A DNA stretch of 44,272 nt, taken from positions 1 through 44,272 of the forward strand of contig JBFMCS010000026.1 of NCBI GenBank assembly GCA_040754315.1, read 5' to 3'. Source of the DNA: Bacillota bacterium (GTDB lineage Bacteria > Bacillota > Sulfobacillia > DUSP01 > JBFMCS01). Shown piece after piece: positions 8,763 through 16,276 of this stretch. Below the pieces are notes generated by a model. The model worked only from the letters and a program-made list of their open reading frames with translations. It was not told the DNA's origin and ran no database searches. Both the position numbers and the translations under genes were made by a program. Position 1 is the stretch's first letter. Each line of letters opens with the position of its first letter.

Positions 8763-9177
8763 CTATGAGCTTCCGAAAGGACTGCAGCTGTTGCCCTAGG
8801 TGCCCAGCGTGATAGGGAAAGCCAACATCGAGATTAACCTGGGGGTATTGTCCAACAGGCCCAGGGGCATGAGAGAGCGATGAGATGAAAGACACGGTCT
8901 AGAGGGTATTAGGCCTAGCCAAAATCTATCTTGGCATGCACAGGGCGAGGTATAGAGGCTTGGCACGAGTCACCATAAGTCTTCCTGACCTTCATCTTCA
9001 TCAACGCCAAGCGAATGCTGGTTCTCAGGCTTTGACCAAAGGTGGCGGTGGCGGGTACATGAGCATGGTGAAATGAGAGGCAACCTGGGGTGTCTAGCCA
9101 CAGTCTTCCTCCAACCCATCATTGGTGCCAGCTATTCCTTCCTCATTCTCCCACACCTCGAGAACGAGAAATCCTAA
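8763..9177. other. No supported gene; decayed intergenic DNA
   Basis: All frames on both strands are short and show no family signature that I can recognise, and no stable hairpin followed by a T-run is visible. With the relics to its left and the diverged repeat to its right, it is best described as decaying DNA. Confidence 0.5.
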
Positions 9178-9381
9178 GATGACTATCAAGTTAGGTCAGC
9201 ATAGGTGACAATTTGGCCGGTTATGCAGGCCAAGAGCAATGGGCAAAGAGTTCAGGTCGCGACCAACCTCCGGCTAGATCGGTAAAGAACTCATCCAGGT
9301 AGGACTGTAAGTGTGTCTCGTAAGTACAACTACAGGCCCTGCCCAGAGGGAAGATCTCCTGAAAAAGATTGATAGTCATCA
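9178..9381 (+). repeat. Diverged direct repeat, copy A (upstream of ger operon)
   Basis: About 200 bases starting GATGACTATCAAGTTAGG, recurring in the same orientation at 13841-14041. Shared blocks include CTATCAAGTTAGGTCAGCAT, TTGGCCGGTTATGC, GGGCAAAGAGTTCAGGT, CATCCAGGTA, CTACAGGCCC and AAGATTGATAG. By eye well over two thirds of positions agree, with one gap of about 14 bases in copy B. Both copies preserve a short peptide pattern near the 3' end (TGPAQRE followed by KIDSH), so the source may be a degenerate coding sequence, perhaps of a transposable element. The two copies bracket exactly the ger operon. Confidence 0.75.
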
Positions 9382-9638
9382 ATCCTAATCAATCCTGGGG
9401 TTTTGCGAAGGCCTCTCTAAACAGGAGCATCGCACACCCCCCGAGGGGCTGGGGCCCTGGCGCGCTGCCAGCGAGGTGGTCATAGCGCCAGGCCCACCTC
9501 AATCCATGGGATTGGACCGTGGCATCTATTACCTGATAGGGATAGACCGTTCTCCGGCGGCTACCCCCTTCCCCGTTTGCCCCACAGTATAGCCAGGTGT
9601 TCATTAAGGGATCATACTAGAAGAAGGAGAGGAGTGCG
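9382..9638. other. Leader region of the ger operon
   Basis: There is no gene here. The region should hold the forespore-specific promoter of the germination operon, but no sequence with acceptable sigma-G boxes and spacing stands out: GTATA at 9587 and CATACTA at 9613 are 21 bases apart, against the usual 17-18. An AAGGAGAGGAG ribosome-binding site lies immediately before the first gene. Confidence 0.5.
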
Positions 9639-11231
9639 GTGCTGAAGGAGTTGTTGCGGGTTGTGGCTCGGAGAAGGGCTCCAAGAAACCAGATAGGACA
9701 AAGGCCATCTACCCCCCTGTCAAAACACATCGGGGATGAGATCAACGCTATCACAGGGTTGTTTGGTCATCCTAGCGACCTGATAGTAAGGCAGTTTCTG
9801 GTTGGAGGACGGCCTAACTGGAAGATCGCCGTAGTGCTCCTGCAGGGCATCGTTGATGAGGTTGCCGTGAATGACACGATTCTCAAGCCCCTCGTTCTAT
9901 GGGCAAGACCGACTCTCATCGACATGCAGAAGAGGGACATCATGCACCAGATGAAGACCCGCATCATAACCGCGCAGGATGTGATTGAGGTCCGGACCCG
10001 TGAAGAGGCCATATCTCACATTCTGGCTGGCCAATCAGTAATCCTGGTAGAGGGGCAAGAAGTCGCTCTTGTCGTACGTACAAAGAGCGTTCCCTCTAGA
10101 GGCATTGAGCAGGCTACTAGCGAGCAAACGGTTAGGGGCCCACGGGTTGGCTTTACGGAACTAATCAGAGACAACCTGGCACTTCTGCGCCTGCATATGA
10201 AGACACCGGACCTTGCTGTGGAGGACTTGAGAGTAGGTCGAAAAAGCCAGACAGACGTCAGGCTAATCTACCTGAGGTCCATTGTCCACCCGGAGATTAT
10301 CCAGGAGGTGCGGCGCCGGGTAAAATCCATCGATACCGACGTTGTGCTGGATAGCGGGATGATCCAGAACCTTGTTCGAGACCATCCATACTCAATCTTT
10401 TCAACCATAAGGGCTACGGAAAGGCCAGATTCCACCATTGCTGACATTAACGAGGGTCGTGTAGCCCTCTTGGTGGACGGGAGTCCCTTTGCCCTCACTA
10501 TGCCTAACCACTTCTATTCATTCTTTGCCTCGCCTGAGGACCACTACGTGGGTTTCCCTGTCACCTCAACCCTGAGGATATTCCGGGTGCTAGGCTTCTT
10601 CCTTTCGGTCATGATTACGCCCTTATACATTGCCGCCACATCATTTCACCAAGAACTCATACCACTACCGCTGCTCCTCAATATCGCAGCCACACATGCG
10701 GCGGTTCCTTTCCCGGTGGTGGTTGATGCTCTTATTGCTGAAGTAATAGTGGAAATCCTGCGTGAGGCCGGCGTTAGGTTGCCCCAGCAATTTGGCCCGG
10801 CTGTGAGTATCGTGGGAGCCTTGGTTCTCGGTCAAGCCGCTGTACAGGCCGCATTCATAGCCCCCGGGCTGGTTATAGTCATTACTGCAGCCACAATAGC
10901 ATCCTTCTCGGTACCCCGGGCAGAGGCAGCAATATCCTTTAGGCTGTTGCGTTTTCCTCTTCTTCTTGTGGCGTCAATACTGGGCCTCTATGGGATTGCC
11001 CTAGGGCTGCTGGTTGTTTTATACCATGTTTCCTCAATGAAGTCCCTAGGCATGCCCTTCATGGCCCTCTACACGCCCGGGCGTGTCAGTGAAATTGGCG
11101 AAAATCTTGTAATCGTGCCAGCACAGGTTGCAAGGCCTGTGAGGCCATCGGCCCATAGGGACAGGTTGAGACGCGGGACACCGCCAGAAATCCGCGAGCC
11201 CCGGGAGGACGGGGACACAGGAGAAGAGTGA
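9639..11231 (+). CDS. Spore germination receptor subunit A (GerA family)
   Basis: 530 residues from a GTG preceded by AAGGAGAGGAG. The GerA/SpoVAF family has a large N-terminal soluble domain (here about residues 1-300) and a C-terminal membrane domain. Visible family features are the GHPSDLIVRQF segment near residue 43, VEGQEVALVV, PYSIFSTIRATERPD, and LPQQFGPAVSIVGALVLGQ in the membrane part, with four to five hydrophobic helices between about 305 and 460. It would form the nutrient germinant receptor in the inner membrane of the spore together with the next two products. First gene of the operon; its stop is one base before the next start. Confidence 0.93.
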   Translation: MLKELLRVVARRRAPRNQIGQRPSTPLSKHIGDEINAITGLFGHPSDLIVRQFLVGGRPNWKIAVVLLQGIVDEVAVNDTILKPLVLWARPTLIDMQKRDIMHQMKTRIITAQDVIEVRTREEAISHILAGQSVILVEGQEVALVVRTKSVPSRGIEQATSEQTVRGPRVGFTELIRDNLALLRLHMKTPDLAVEDLRVGRKSQTDVRLIYLRSIVHPEIIQEVRRRVKSIDTDVVLDSGMIQNLVRDHPYSIFSTIRATERPDSTIADINEGRVALLVDGSPFALTMPNHFYSFFASPEDHYVGFPVTSTLRIFRVLGFFLSVMITPLYIAATSFHQELIPLPLLLNIAATHAAVPFPVVVDALIAEVIVEILREAGVRLPQQFGPAVSIVGALVLGQAAVQAAFIAPGLVIVITAATIASFSVPRAEAAISFRLLRFPLLLVASILGLYGIALGLLVVLYHVSSMKSLGMPFMALYTPGRVSEIGENLVIVPAQVARPVRPSAHRDRLRRGTPPEIREPREDGDTGEE

Positions 11232-11232
11232 T

Positions 11233-12348
11233 TTGTGGGGTAAAATCAGTTCCAGACAACTGCTCTTCATGGTCTCATTGTCCAGGATATCGATTGTCGT
11301 GGTTTCCTTGCCTGTGATAACCGTGACCAAAGTTCTCCAGGACGCCTGGATCGCCGCCATAGTGGCAACGGCCATATCTCTCCTGCTAGGAACACTGCTA
11401 GGCTCACTCATGATGAGGTTTCCGAAGCGGAGCTTCGCCGAAATCTCCCGAGACTCCCTGGGACTTTTCCTGGGGATCCCCACTGGGCTCTTGGTAAGCC
11501 TCTTGTTCTGCTTCATTGCCCTATTGAGAACTCGGGAGTTAGCCTTCTTGTTGATGACATCAGCGCTCCCGGAAGCACCAGATTCGGTCGTGGCCATCAC
11601 GGCATGGCTGGTGGCCGCCTATGGCGCCTACTTGGGCCCGGATGCCATGGGTCGCAGTGCCGAATTCCTTTTCACCCTTGTGGGGCTATCCATCATTACT
11701 GGCTTCATTCTCCTCTTCATGTCTCCGGTAAGACCCGACATCTTCTTCCTTGAACCCATACTAGCGCGGGGAATCCTGCCTGTCATCCACGCTTCTGCGA
11801 ATCCCATCTTCTGGTTCCTCATGTCCAGTGGCTTGGCGCTAGGACTGGGTAAATACTGTGTTGATCCGCCCAGGATCAGGCGTGCGGTGAACGGAGCGCT
11901 TCTCATCTCTGGGATCACGCTGGTCGTCCTGTCGGTGACAGTACTGATTTACATGGGACCTTACCAGGCAAAAGACCAGTTTTCCCCATTGCTTTCCCTG
12001 GCTCATATAGCCTTCGTCGCAGGCATCGTTGAAAGGCTTGATATCGTCGTTGCCACCTTGTGGATGCTTGGTGTGGTGTTCGACGTGACCGTTCTTCTTC
12101 TTGTCGCCTCAATAATGCTGGCGGATGCTCTTGGAACCCGGCCGAAGTCCGCTGTCCTTGTCCTTTTCGCTGCGGGACTGGTTCCCCTCGCATTCAGGTT
12201 AGGCGACCCATTCCAATTACGCAAGGTCCTTGAACCGGTGCCCACCACTTTGGCAACCGTAGCCCTTTCTGGACTTATTGGCCTAGTCTTCCTGGTATCA
12301 GTGATTCGTGGTATTGGCCGTGGAAGGGGGAGGCTCAAGAATGGCTAG
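11233..12348 (+). CDS. Spore germination receptor subunit B (GerB/endospore permease family)
   Basis: 371 residues from a TTG at 11233, starting with ISSRQLLFMVSLSRISIVVV, the usual start of GerB proteins (APC-superfamily permease fold). About ten hydrophobic helices cover the whole length. GerB is the integral membrane subunit thought to bind the germinant. The start follows the GerA stop directly and the end overlaps the start of the GerC gene by 8 bases, consistent with coupled translation in a classical gerA-B-C operon. TTG is used as start; no other in-frame start sits close to an SD. Confidence 0.9.
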   Translation: MWGKISSRQLLFMVSLSRISIVVVSLPVITVTKVLQDAWIAAIVATAISLLLGTLLGSLMMRFPKRSFAEISRDSLGLFLGIPTGLLVSLLFCFIALLRTRELAFLLMTSALPEAPDSVVAITAWLVAAYGAYLGPDAMGRSAEFLFTLVGLSIITGFILLFMSPVRPDIFFLEPILARGILPVIHASANPIFWFLMSSGLALGLGKYCVDPPRIRRAVNGALLISGITLVVLSVTVLIYMGPYQAKDQFSPLLSLAHIAFVAGIVERLDIVVATLWMLGVVFDVTVLLLVASIMLADALGTRPKSAVLVLFAAGLVPLAFRLGDPFQLRKVLEPVPTTLATVALSGLIGLVFLVSVIRGIGRGRGRLKNG

Positions 12349-13660
12349 TGGCCAAGGACGGTTGCCTACGGGTCTTCTTATATGCCTTCTGGCATTGGGC
12401 ATTTCCGGCTGCTGGGGCAGTATCGAGACAGATGACTTGGCGATAATCGGCTCCGTTGGCCTTGATAGGGTGACCCCTGGCAAGGTGCTGGTCTCGCTGG
12501 AGGTCAGTAACCCACAGGCCTTGGCTGCTGGTCTCGGCCAGCAGGGAGTGGCCAATACTGTGGGGTGGGTGCTGATGGAAGAGGGATCCACAGTGCCCAA
12601 CGCGATCAAGAACGTTCAGCGAAGGGTCCCACAAAAGATATTCCTAGGCCAAGTTAGCACTATAGTAGTGGGCATGAACCTGGCTCGGGATGGGGTTCAG
12701 CCTTACCTTGACTATTTCGCCAGGGAGAACCTAGTGCGAAGAAGTATCTATATCACAACCTGCGACTCGGCAGCTGGTCTTCTTCAAAGACCCTTTATAC
12801 AGAACCTGCCCTCTTTGACCCTAAGGGGATTGGTGGATGCAACAACACGCTTCTCCGGAAAATCTGTCCGGGTTTCACTGAACGAGTTCCTCATGAAGAT
12901 GGCGGAGCCCGGGATTGAACCGATAACCATGCATACCGCTGGAAGGAAGACCCAAGACACTCAGGTTAAGAAGCAGGGCGGAGAAGTACGGCAGGCCAAG
13001 CCCTCGGCCAGCCGGGAGCAGCCACTGGAAAGCGAGTTAAACATCCCTGGAATGCTTCCCCGTGATTCCCCAGTGCTTGACCCCCTTAGCGAGTATGGTA
13101 CGGGGGAAAAACTCCGCGGGCTCACCATCAATCTGGGAATCGCGGCGTTCAGAGATGATAGGCTGGTAGGGTTTCTTGATGGCAATGACGCCAGGGGGTA
13201 TCTATGGGTCACCGCTAGGATGGTGAGGGGCTCGATCGTGGAGGTGCCCAATCCTAGGCGAGAGGGCGTCATCCTTGCGCTTCTTGTCAGAAGCGTGGAA
13301 TCGTCCTTGACTCCCATCCTGGATGGTAAAACCCCAAGAATGAAGGTTGAGGTGCGTCTGGAACTGGAAATGAGCCAGATTCCCCAAGACCTGTATGATG
13401 ATGACCTCCGGTTGAGACAGGAAATCCAAGCAGCTGTCAATGAGCTGGTAAAGGGGGAAATGCGGAAGACCCTCCGAACGGTGCAACAGGAGTTCCGCTC
13501 CGATATCTTTGGCTTTGGCCAGTCACTGTACAGGAAATACCCCAAGGCATGGGAAGCAATGGCATCAAAATGGAACGAGGAGATCTTCCCAGAAGTGGAA
13601 GTGGACCTTACCGTTGACAGCAAGATCCTAATATCGAATGCAGTATTTCGCTCGAAGTGA
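12341..13660 (+). CDS. Spore germination lipoprotein (Ger(x)C family)
   Basis: 439 residues from the ATG at 12341, chosen over upstream in-frame codons because GGGGGAGG precedes it and because it gives a proper lipoprotein signal: basic N-terminus, hydrophobic LLICLLALG and lipobox ISGC, with Cys at about residue 24 followed by WGSIETDDLAIIG, the typical mature start of GerC. The middle shows the conserved IFLGQ segment, and the C-terminal domain ends DLTVDSKILISNAVF. After lipidation it would be attached to the outer face of the spore inner membrane and complete the germinant receptor. It overlaps the GerB gene by 8 bases. Confidence 0.92.
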   Translation: MASGQGRLPTGLLICLLALGISGCWGSIETDDLAIIGSVGLDRVTPGKVLVSLEVSNPQALAAGLGQQGVANTVGWVLMEEGSTVPNAIKNVQRRVPQKIFLGQVSTIVVGMNLARDGVQPYLDYFARENLVRRSIYITTCDSAAGLLQRPFIQNLPSLTLRGLVDATTRFSGKSVRVSLNEFLMKMAEPGIEPITMHTAGRKTQDTQVKKQGGEVRQAKPSASREQPLESELNIPGMLPRDSPVLDPLSEYGTGEKLRGLTINLGIAAFRDDRLVGFLDGNDARGYLWVTARMVRGSIVEVPNPRREGVILALLVRSVESSLTPILDGKTPRMKVEVRLELEMSQIPQDLYDDDLRLRQEIQAAVNELVKGEMRKTLRTVQQEFRSDIFGFGQSLYRKYPKAWEAMASKWNEEIFPEVEVDLTVDSKILISNAVFRSK

Positions 13661-13840
13661 CCCCACCACCCGAGGAAACATGAAGAAATGAGTTAACCCG
13701 TTCTCCCTTGTTTGCACTGGCCGCTACTGCGAGAAACAAGTGAGGCTCCTGCCCAGGGTTTCAGAAAAACACCGCGGTTACGCCACGTGGGGTAACGTAG
13801 AGCTCGCCGGTGTCCTGGCGCTCATTGCCTCAATATGGAA
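13661..13840. other. Ger operon downstream region
   Basis: No gene is visible. A small dyad GTTAC...GTAAC (around 13777-13795) is present but no convincing terminator T-run follows the GerC stop. Confidence 0.4.
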
Positions 13841-14041
13841 GATGGCTATCAAGTTAGGTCAGCATAAGTGATAACTTGGCCGGTTATGCGGGCTGATAGC
13901 AGGTGGGCAAAGAGTTCAGGTTGCCACCGGTAAAGATACATCATCCAGGTAAGGCTGTAAGTTTGTCTTGTATAGCATAGCTACAGGCCCGGCCCAGCGG
14001 GAGACCGTCCTGGACAAGATTGATAGCCATTATATGGAATC
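13841..14041 (+). repeat. Diverged direct repeat, copy B (downstream of ger operon)
   Basis: Second copy of the roughly 200-base repeat described at 9178, in the same orientation. It starts GATGGCTATCAAGTTAGG and ends AAGATTGATAGCCAT. A frame through its 3' half stays open to 14165 (TGPAQRETVLDKIDSHYMES and onward), slightly longer than in copy A. No similarity to a named insertion sequence can be stated from inspection. Confidence 0.75.
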
Positions 14042-14265
14042 ATGGCCGCGCAGCCCACATCCCCCTGTTCGAACACAACAATCGGTGTTCGCCGTGGTGA
14101 CGGTGAGCGAATTGTACAAGGAGATTCAGATTAGGTTGTATGGGCTCGAGGACAGGACCTCTTAACCGGCACCCCCACCTTGTACCAACACCAAGGCTGG
14201 ATGCCCTCACTTGCAGTCCCGAAGATAGAAGCCTGCCCACACAGTGGATTTTCGTGAGACAGGCT

Positions 14266-14568
14266 CTACAAATGAGAAAATGGAAATGCCAGTACGTTTG
14301 TCCCCAATGGTAGGCGAACACTGCCAGGATGGACCACGTAACCCGGCACGGCCTTATCACCAAAGTCTCGCAGAAACGTCCTAATAGAGGAGCCCATGGC
14401 CGGGTGTGGCGTCGCCGTAGTCTTCACCTCAATGGGGACGAGTCTCCCACCGGTCTCAACAACGATGTCTACCTCTATTCCGGCGGAGGTTCGCCAGAAA
14501 TAAACTTGTGGGGTCTGACCACGGTGTGTGAGTGTCTTCACTATTTCTGACAAGACTGCTGTTTCCAT
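14266..14568 (-). pseudogene. C-terminal fragment of a DUF4143-type ATPase
   Basis: A 100-residue frame carries METAVLSEIVK, then VYFWRTSAGIEVDIVVETGG and VPIEVKTT, the signature end of AAA/DUF4143 proteins (a PD-(D/E)XK-like nuclease fold: the Asp of EVDIV and the E-x-K of IEVKTT). Complete members are about 400 residues with an N-terminal P-loop ATPase. Upstream on the same strand only broken similarity remains, so this is probably a decayed gene. Small stand-alone DUF4143 proteins are an alternative but unlikely. Confidence 0.6.
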
Positions 14569-15131
14569 GAGCGGGCACCCATAGGGCCAGAGGCAGCGTG
14601 TTCTGGGCCCTTGACCTCATGGGGCTCCCGAGAGATGATCTTCTGGGTTCATCGCAGCCTGAACAGACCCGGTACTCCTGCCTGATGACCCTGGGTTGGT
14701 TATGGTCCAGCCATCCGATCGCACGTAGGGTTTTACGGGAACCGGAGCTACCCTGAAACACCTTGGCTTGTCAAGATTCCTCCGCCCATCGTCAACCATG
14801 ACTCTCGTTAGGTTACCGGAACCGGAGTCTCATCACGCCTCTCCTCTGCCGCGCCCATAGATCCCACCAACTGGCAGCGCCTTCCAGGAAACCATGGAAT
14901 GTCCCCGCTCCAGCATGGGAATTGACCAGTGGTTCCCGTCCAGCACGCCCTGTCACGACTCGGGTTACAGGACGGACAAGATGCCTCTGTCAGGGAGTGG
15001 ACATCTCCTGAGTGCGGGACATTCACGACCGCGACGAGAAGGCAGGTGGAGCACCGAAGCGGAGGGCTTTGACCTCCTTACATCTTTCGGCCTAACAAGC
15101 CTAGACCGCGAACACCTAGGAAGACCGCAAC
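14569..15131. other. No supported gene; decayed DNA
   Basis: Several medium open frames occur on both strands, but none has recognisable domains, a good ribosome-binding site or consistent coding character. The segment lies between two gene fragments and probably holds further unrecognisable remains. Confidence 0.5.
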
Positions 15132-15269
15132 CTGCGCCTGGATGGTATACCCCCCATGCCTCGAGGGGTTCCCCAGATCCTCGTGAAGTTCCAGTATGAC
15201 CTCGACGGAATACTTCACGTGTCAGCCCTGGAGCGCTCCGGGGAAAGGGAGAGGACCATGTCCATCGTG
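15132..15269 (+). pseudogene. Fragment of Hsp70/DnaK substrate-binding domain
   Basis: A plus-strand frame of about 46 residues reads [20 protein letters not shown] and continues [17 protein letters not shown]. This matches the start of the DnaK beta-sandwich substrate-binding domain, whose family form is [24 protein letters not shown] followed by HVSA. No ATPase domain precedes it and no C-terminal lid follows. The last 48 bases overlap the 3' end of the TPR gene on the opposite strand, so a rearrangement joined the two. The match is clear by eye though short. Confidence 0.75.
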
Positions 15270-15845
15270 GGCGTAAAACTCCCGTTCCTGGGGTTTCAGT
15301 AAGCGGCCCTGGGGTCCGTCAAGCCAGTCAACGAATTCAGCTAGGGCTCCAGCGCCACCTGCCCGGTCCGAGTCCTTCGCCATGGTCCTCTCCATGCGGG
15401 CCAGCGCCAAGTGGAACAGGGCCCTGTCATGGTTGGGTTCCAGGGCGAGCACTCTCTGGTATTCCGCTTCCGCCCGTTTCAGGTTCCCTGATCGGTGAAA
15501 CTCCAGCCCGAGGTGGTAGGGATAGCTTGCCCTGGAGGGCCACAGGGAAGAAGCCTCCGTCAGGTAGCTCATGGCTGCCTGGTACCTTCCCTGTAAACGC
15601 TGTACTTGGGCCATGCGGAAGCAGGCCTCGGCCATGAAGGAACGGACCTCTTCCAGCCGCGCCTCGGGATCAGAACGCCGCCACAGCGAGAGGGCCTCCT
15701 TGAAGTCCCCCTTCATGAACCGGTCCCTCCCTAGGGAAACCAATTCAGCCAGGGGGTCCCCGGAATGCGCCCCGGGACAGCACCTCGGCTGTTTGGAACC
15801 CCGGGATGTATTGGCTTTCATCTTCTTCCGCTGGCGCTTATTCAA
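15222..15845 (-). CDS. Tetratricopeptide-repeat protein, probably with replaced C-terminus
   Basis: 207 residues with a basic N-terminus ([10 protein letters not shown]), no signal peptide, and three to four TPR units between about residues 35 and 150, for example [40 protein letters not shown] and [23 protein letters not shown] units mediate protein-protein contacts. The last 16 or so residues are encoded by the strand opposite the DnaK fragment, so the natural C-terminus has probably been lost. Hsp70 and TPR genes commonly sit together, and the pair may be remains of one chaperone cluster. Whether it is still expressed is unknown. Confidence 0.6.
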   Translation of the reverse strand: MNKRQRKKMKANTSRGSKQPRCCPGAHSGDPLAELVSLGRDRFMKGDFKEALSLWRRSDPEARLEEVRSFMAEACFRMAQVQRLQGRYQAAMSYLTEASSLWPSRASYPYHLGLEFHRSGNLKRAEAEYQRVLALEPNHDRALFHLALARMERTMAKDSDRAGGAGALAEFVDWLDGPQGRLLKPQEREFYAHDGHGPLPFPGALQG

Positions 15846-16276
15846 CTGCGCGGTTCACCCCCACGCGTATGGGACCTTCAGGTGGCCTTCCCTGCACGGT
15901 AGCATCATAAGAGAGCTTGCAGAAAGTGCCGTTGCTGGTTCTTCGCATCCCGGTGAACCGGCCATTCCTGCCTGCGGGAAGACTTCAGAAGACTCAGTCT
16001 GATAGAGGATCCCTCTATAGAGGCCTGTGGCACCGGCGGATTCCGGCCAGCGGGACCGCCGGGATCACAGAGTACCCACCCTCATCTATGTGGTTCTACC
16101 TGCTGGAAGCACCAGACCTTCACGTCGACCGCAAACGTCTGATGGAGTGGAAACACCATCTCTTCCAGAAAGGCAAGATACCTAAGTGACATTTACTGTT
16201 AACCGATCCCCTATGCTAGCGGTCACCTGAATTCCAAAAACTGCGAAAGAAGGATTCTGAAAGCAGGTGTAAGCCT
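15846..16276. other. No supported gene
   Basis: The region contains a 12-base palindrome (CCTCTATAGAGG, about 16010) and GC-rich dyads near 16030-16060. A plus-strand frame ending at 16189 has a plausible peptide (MWFYLLEAPDLHVDRKRLME) but no start signal and no family I recognise; it may be the end of a lost gene. Confidence 0.45.

Noticed and set aside
8455-8895. Minus-strand open frame of 146 codons
   Set aside because: It mixes two frames of the saccharopine-dehydrogenase relic and has no family match as a whole.
9582-9620. Possible sigma-G promoter (GTATA and CATACTA) before the ger operon
   Set aside because: Spacing is 21 bases rather than 17-18, and no alternative pair fits, so it was not listed as a feature.
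13968-14165. Open frame through repeat copy B as a real gene
   Set aside because: It has no SD, is interrupted in copy A, and shows no known family; treated as part of the degenerate repeat.
15917-16189. Plus-strand open frame of 90 codons
   Set aside because: No SD, no recognisable domain, and it overlaps low-complexity dyads; only its last 35 codons look coding, so it was described as unassigned sequence.
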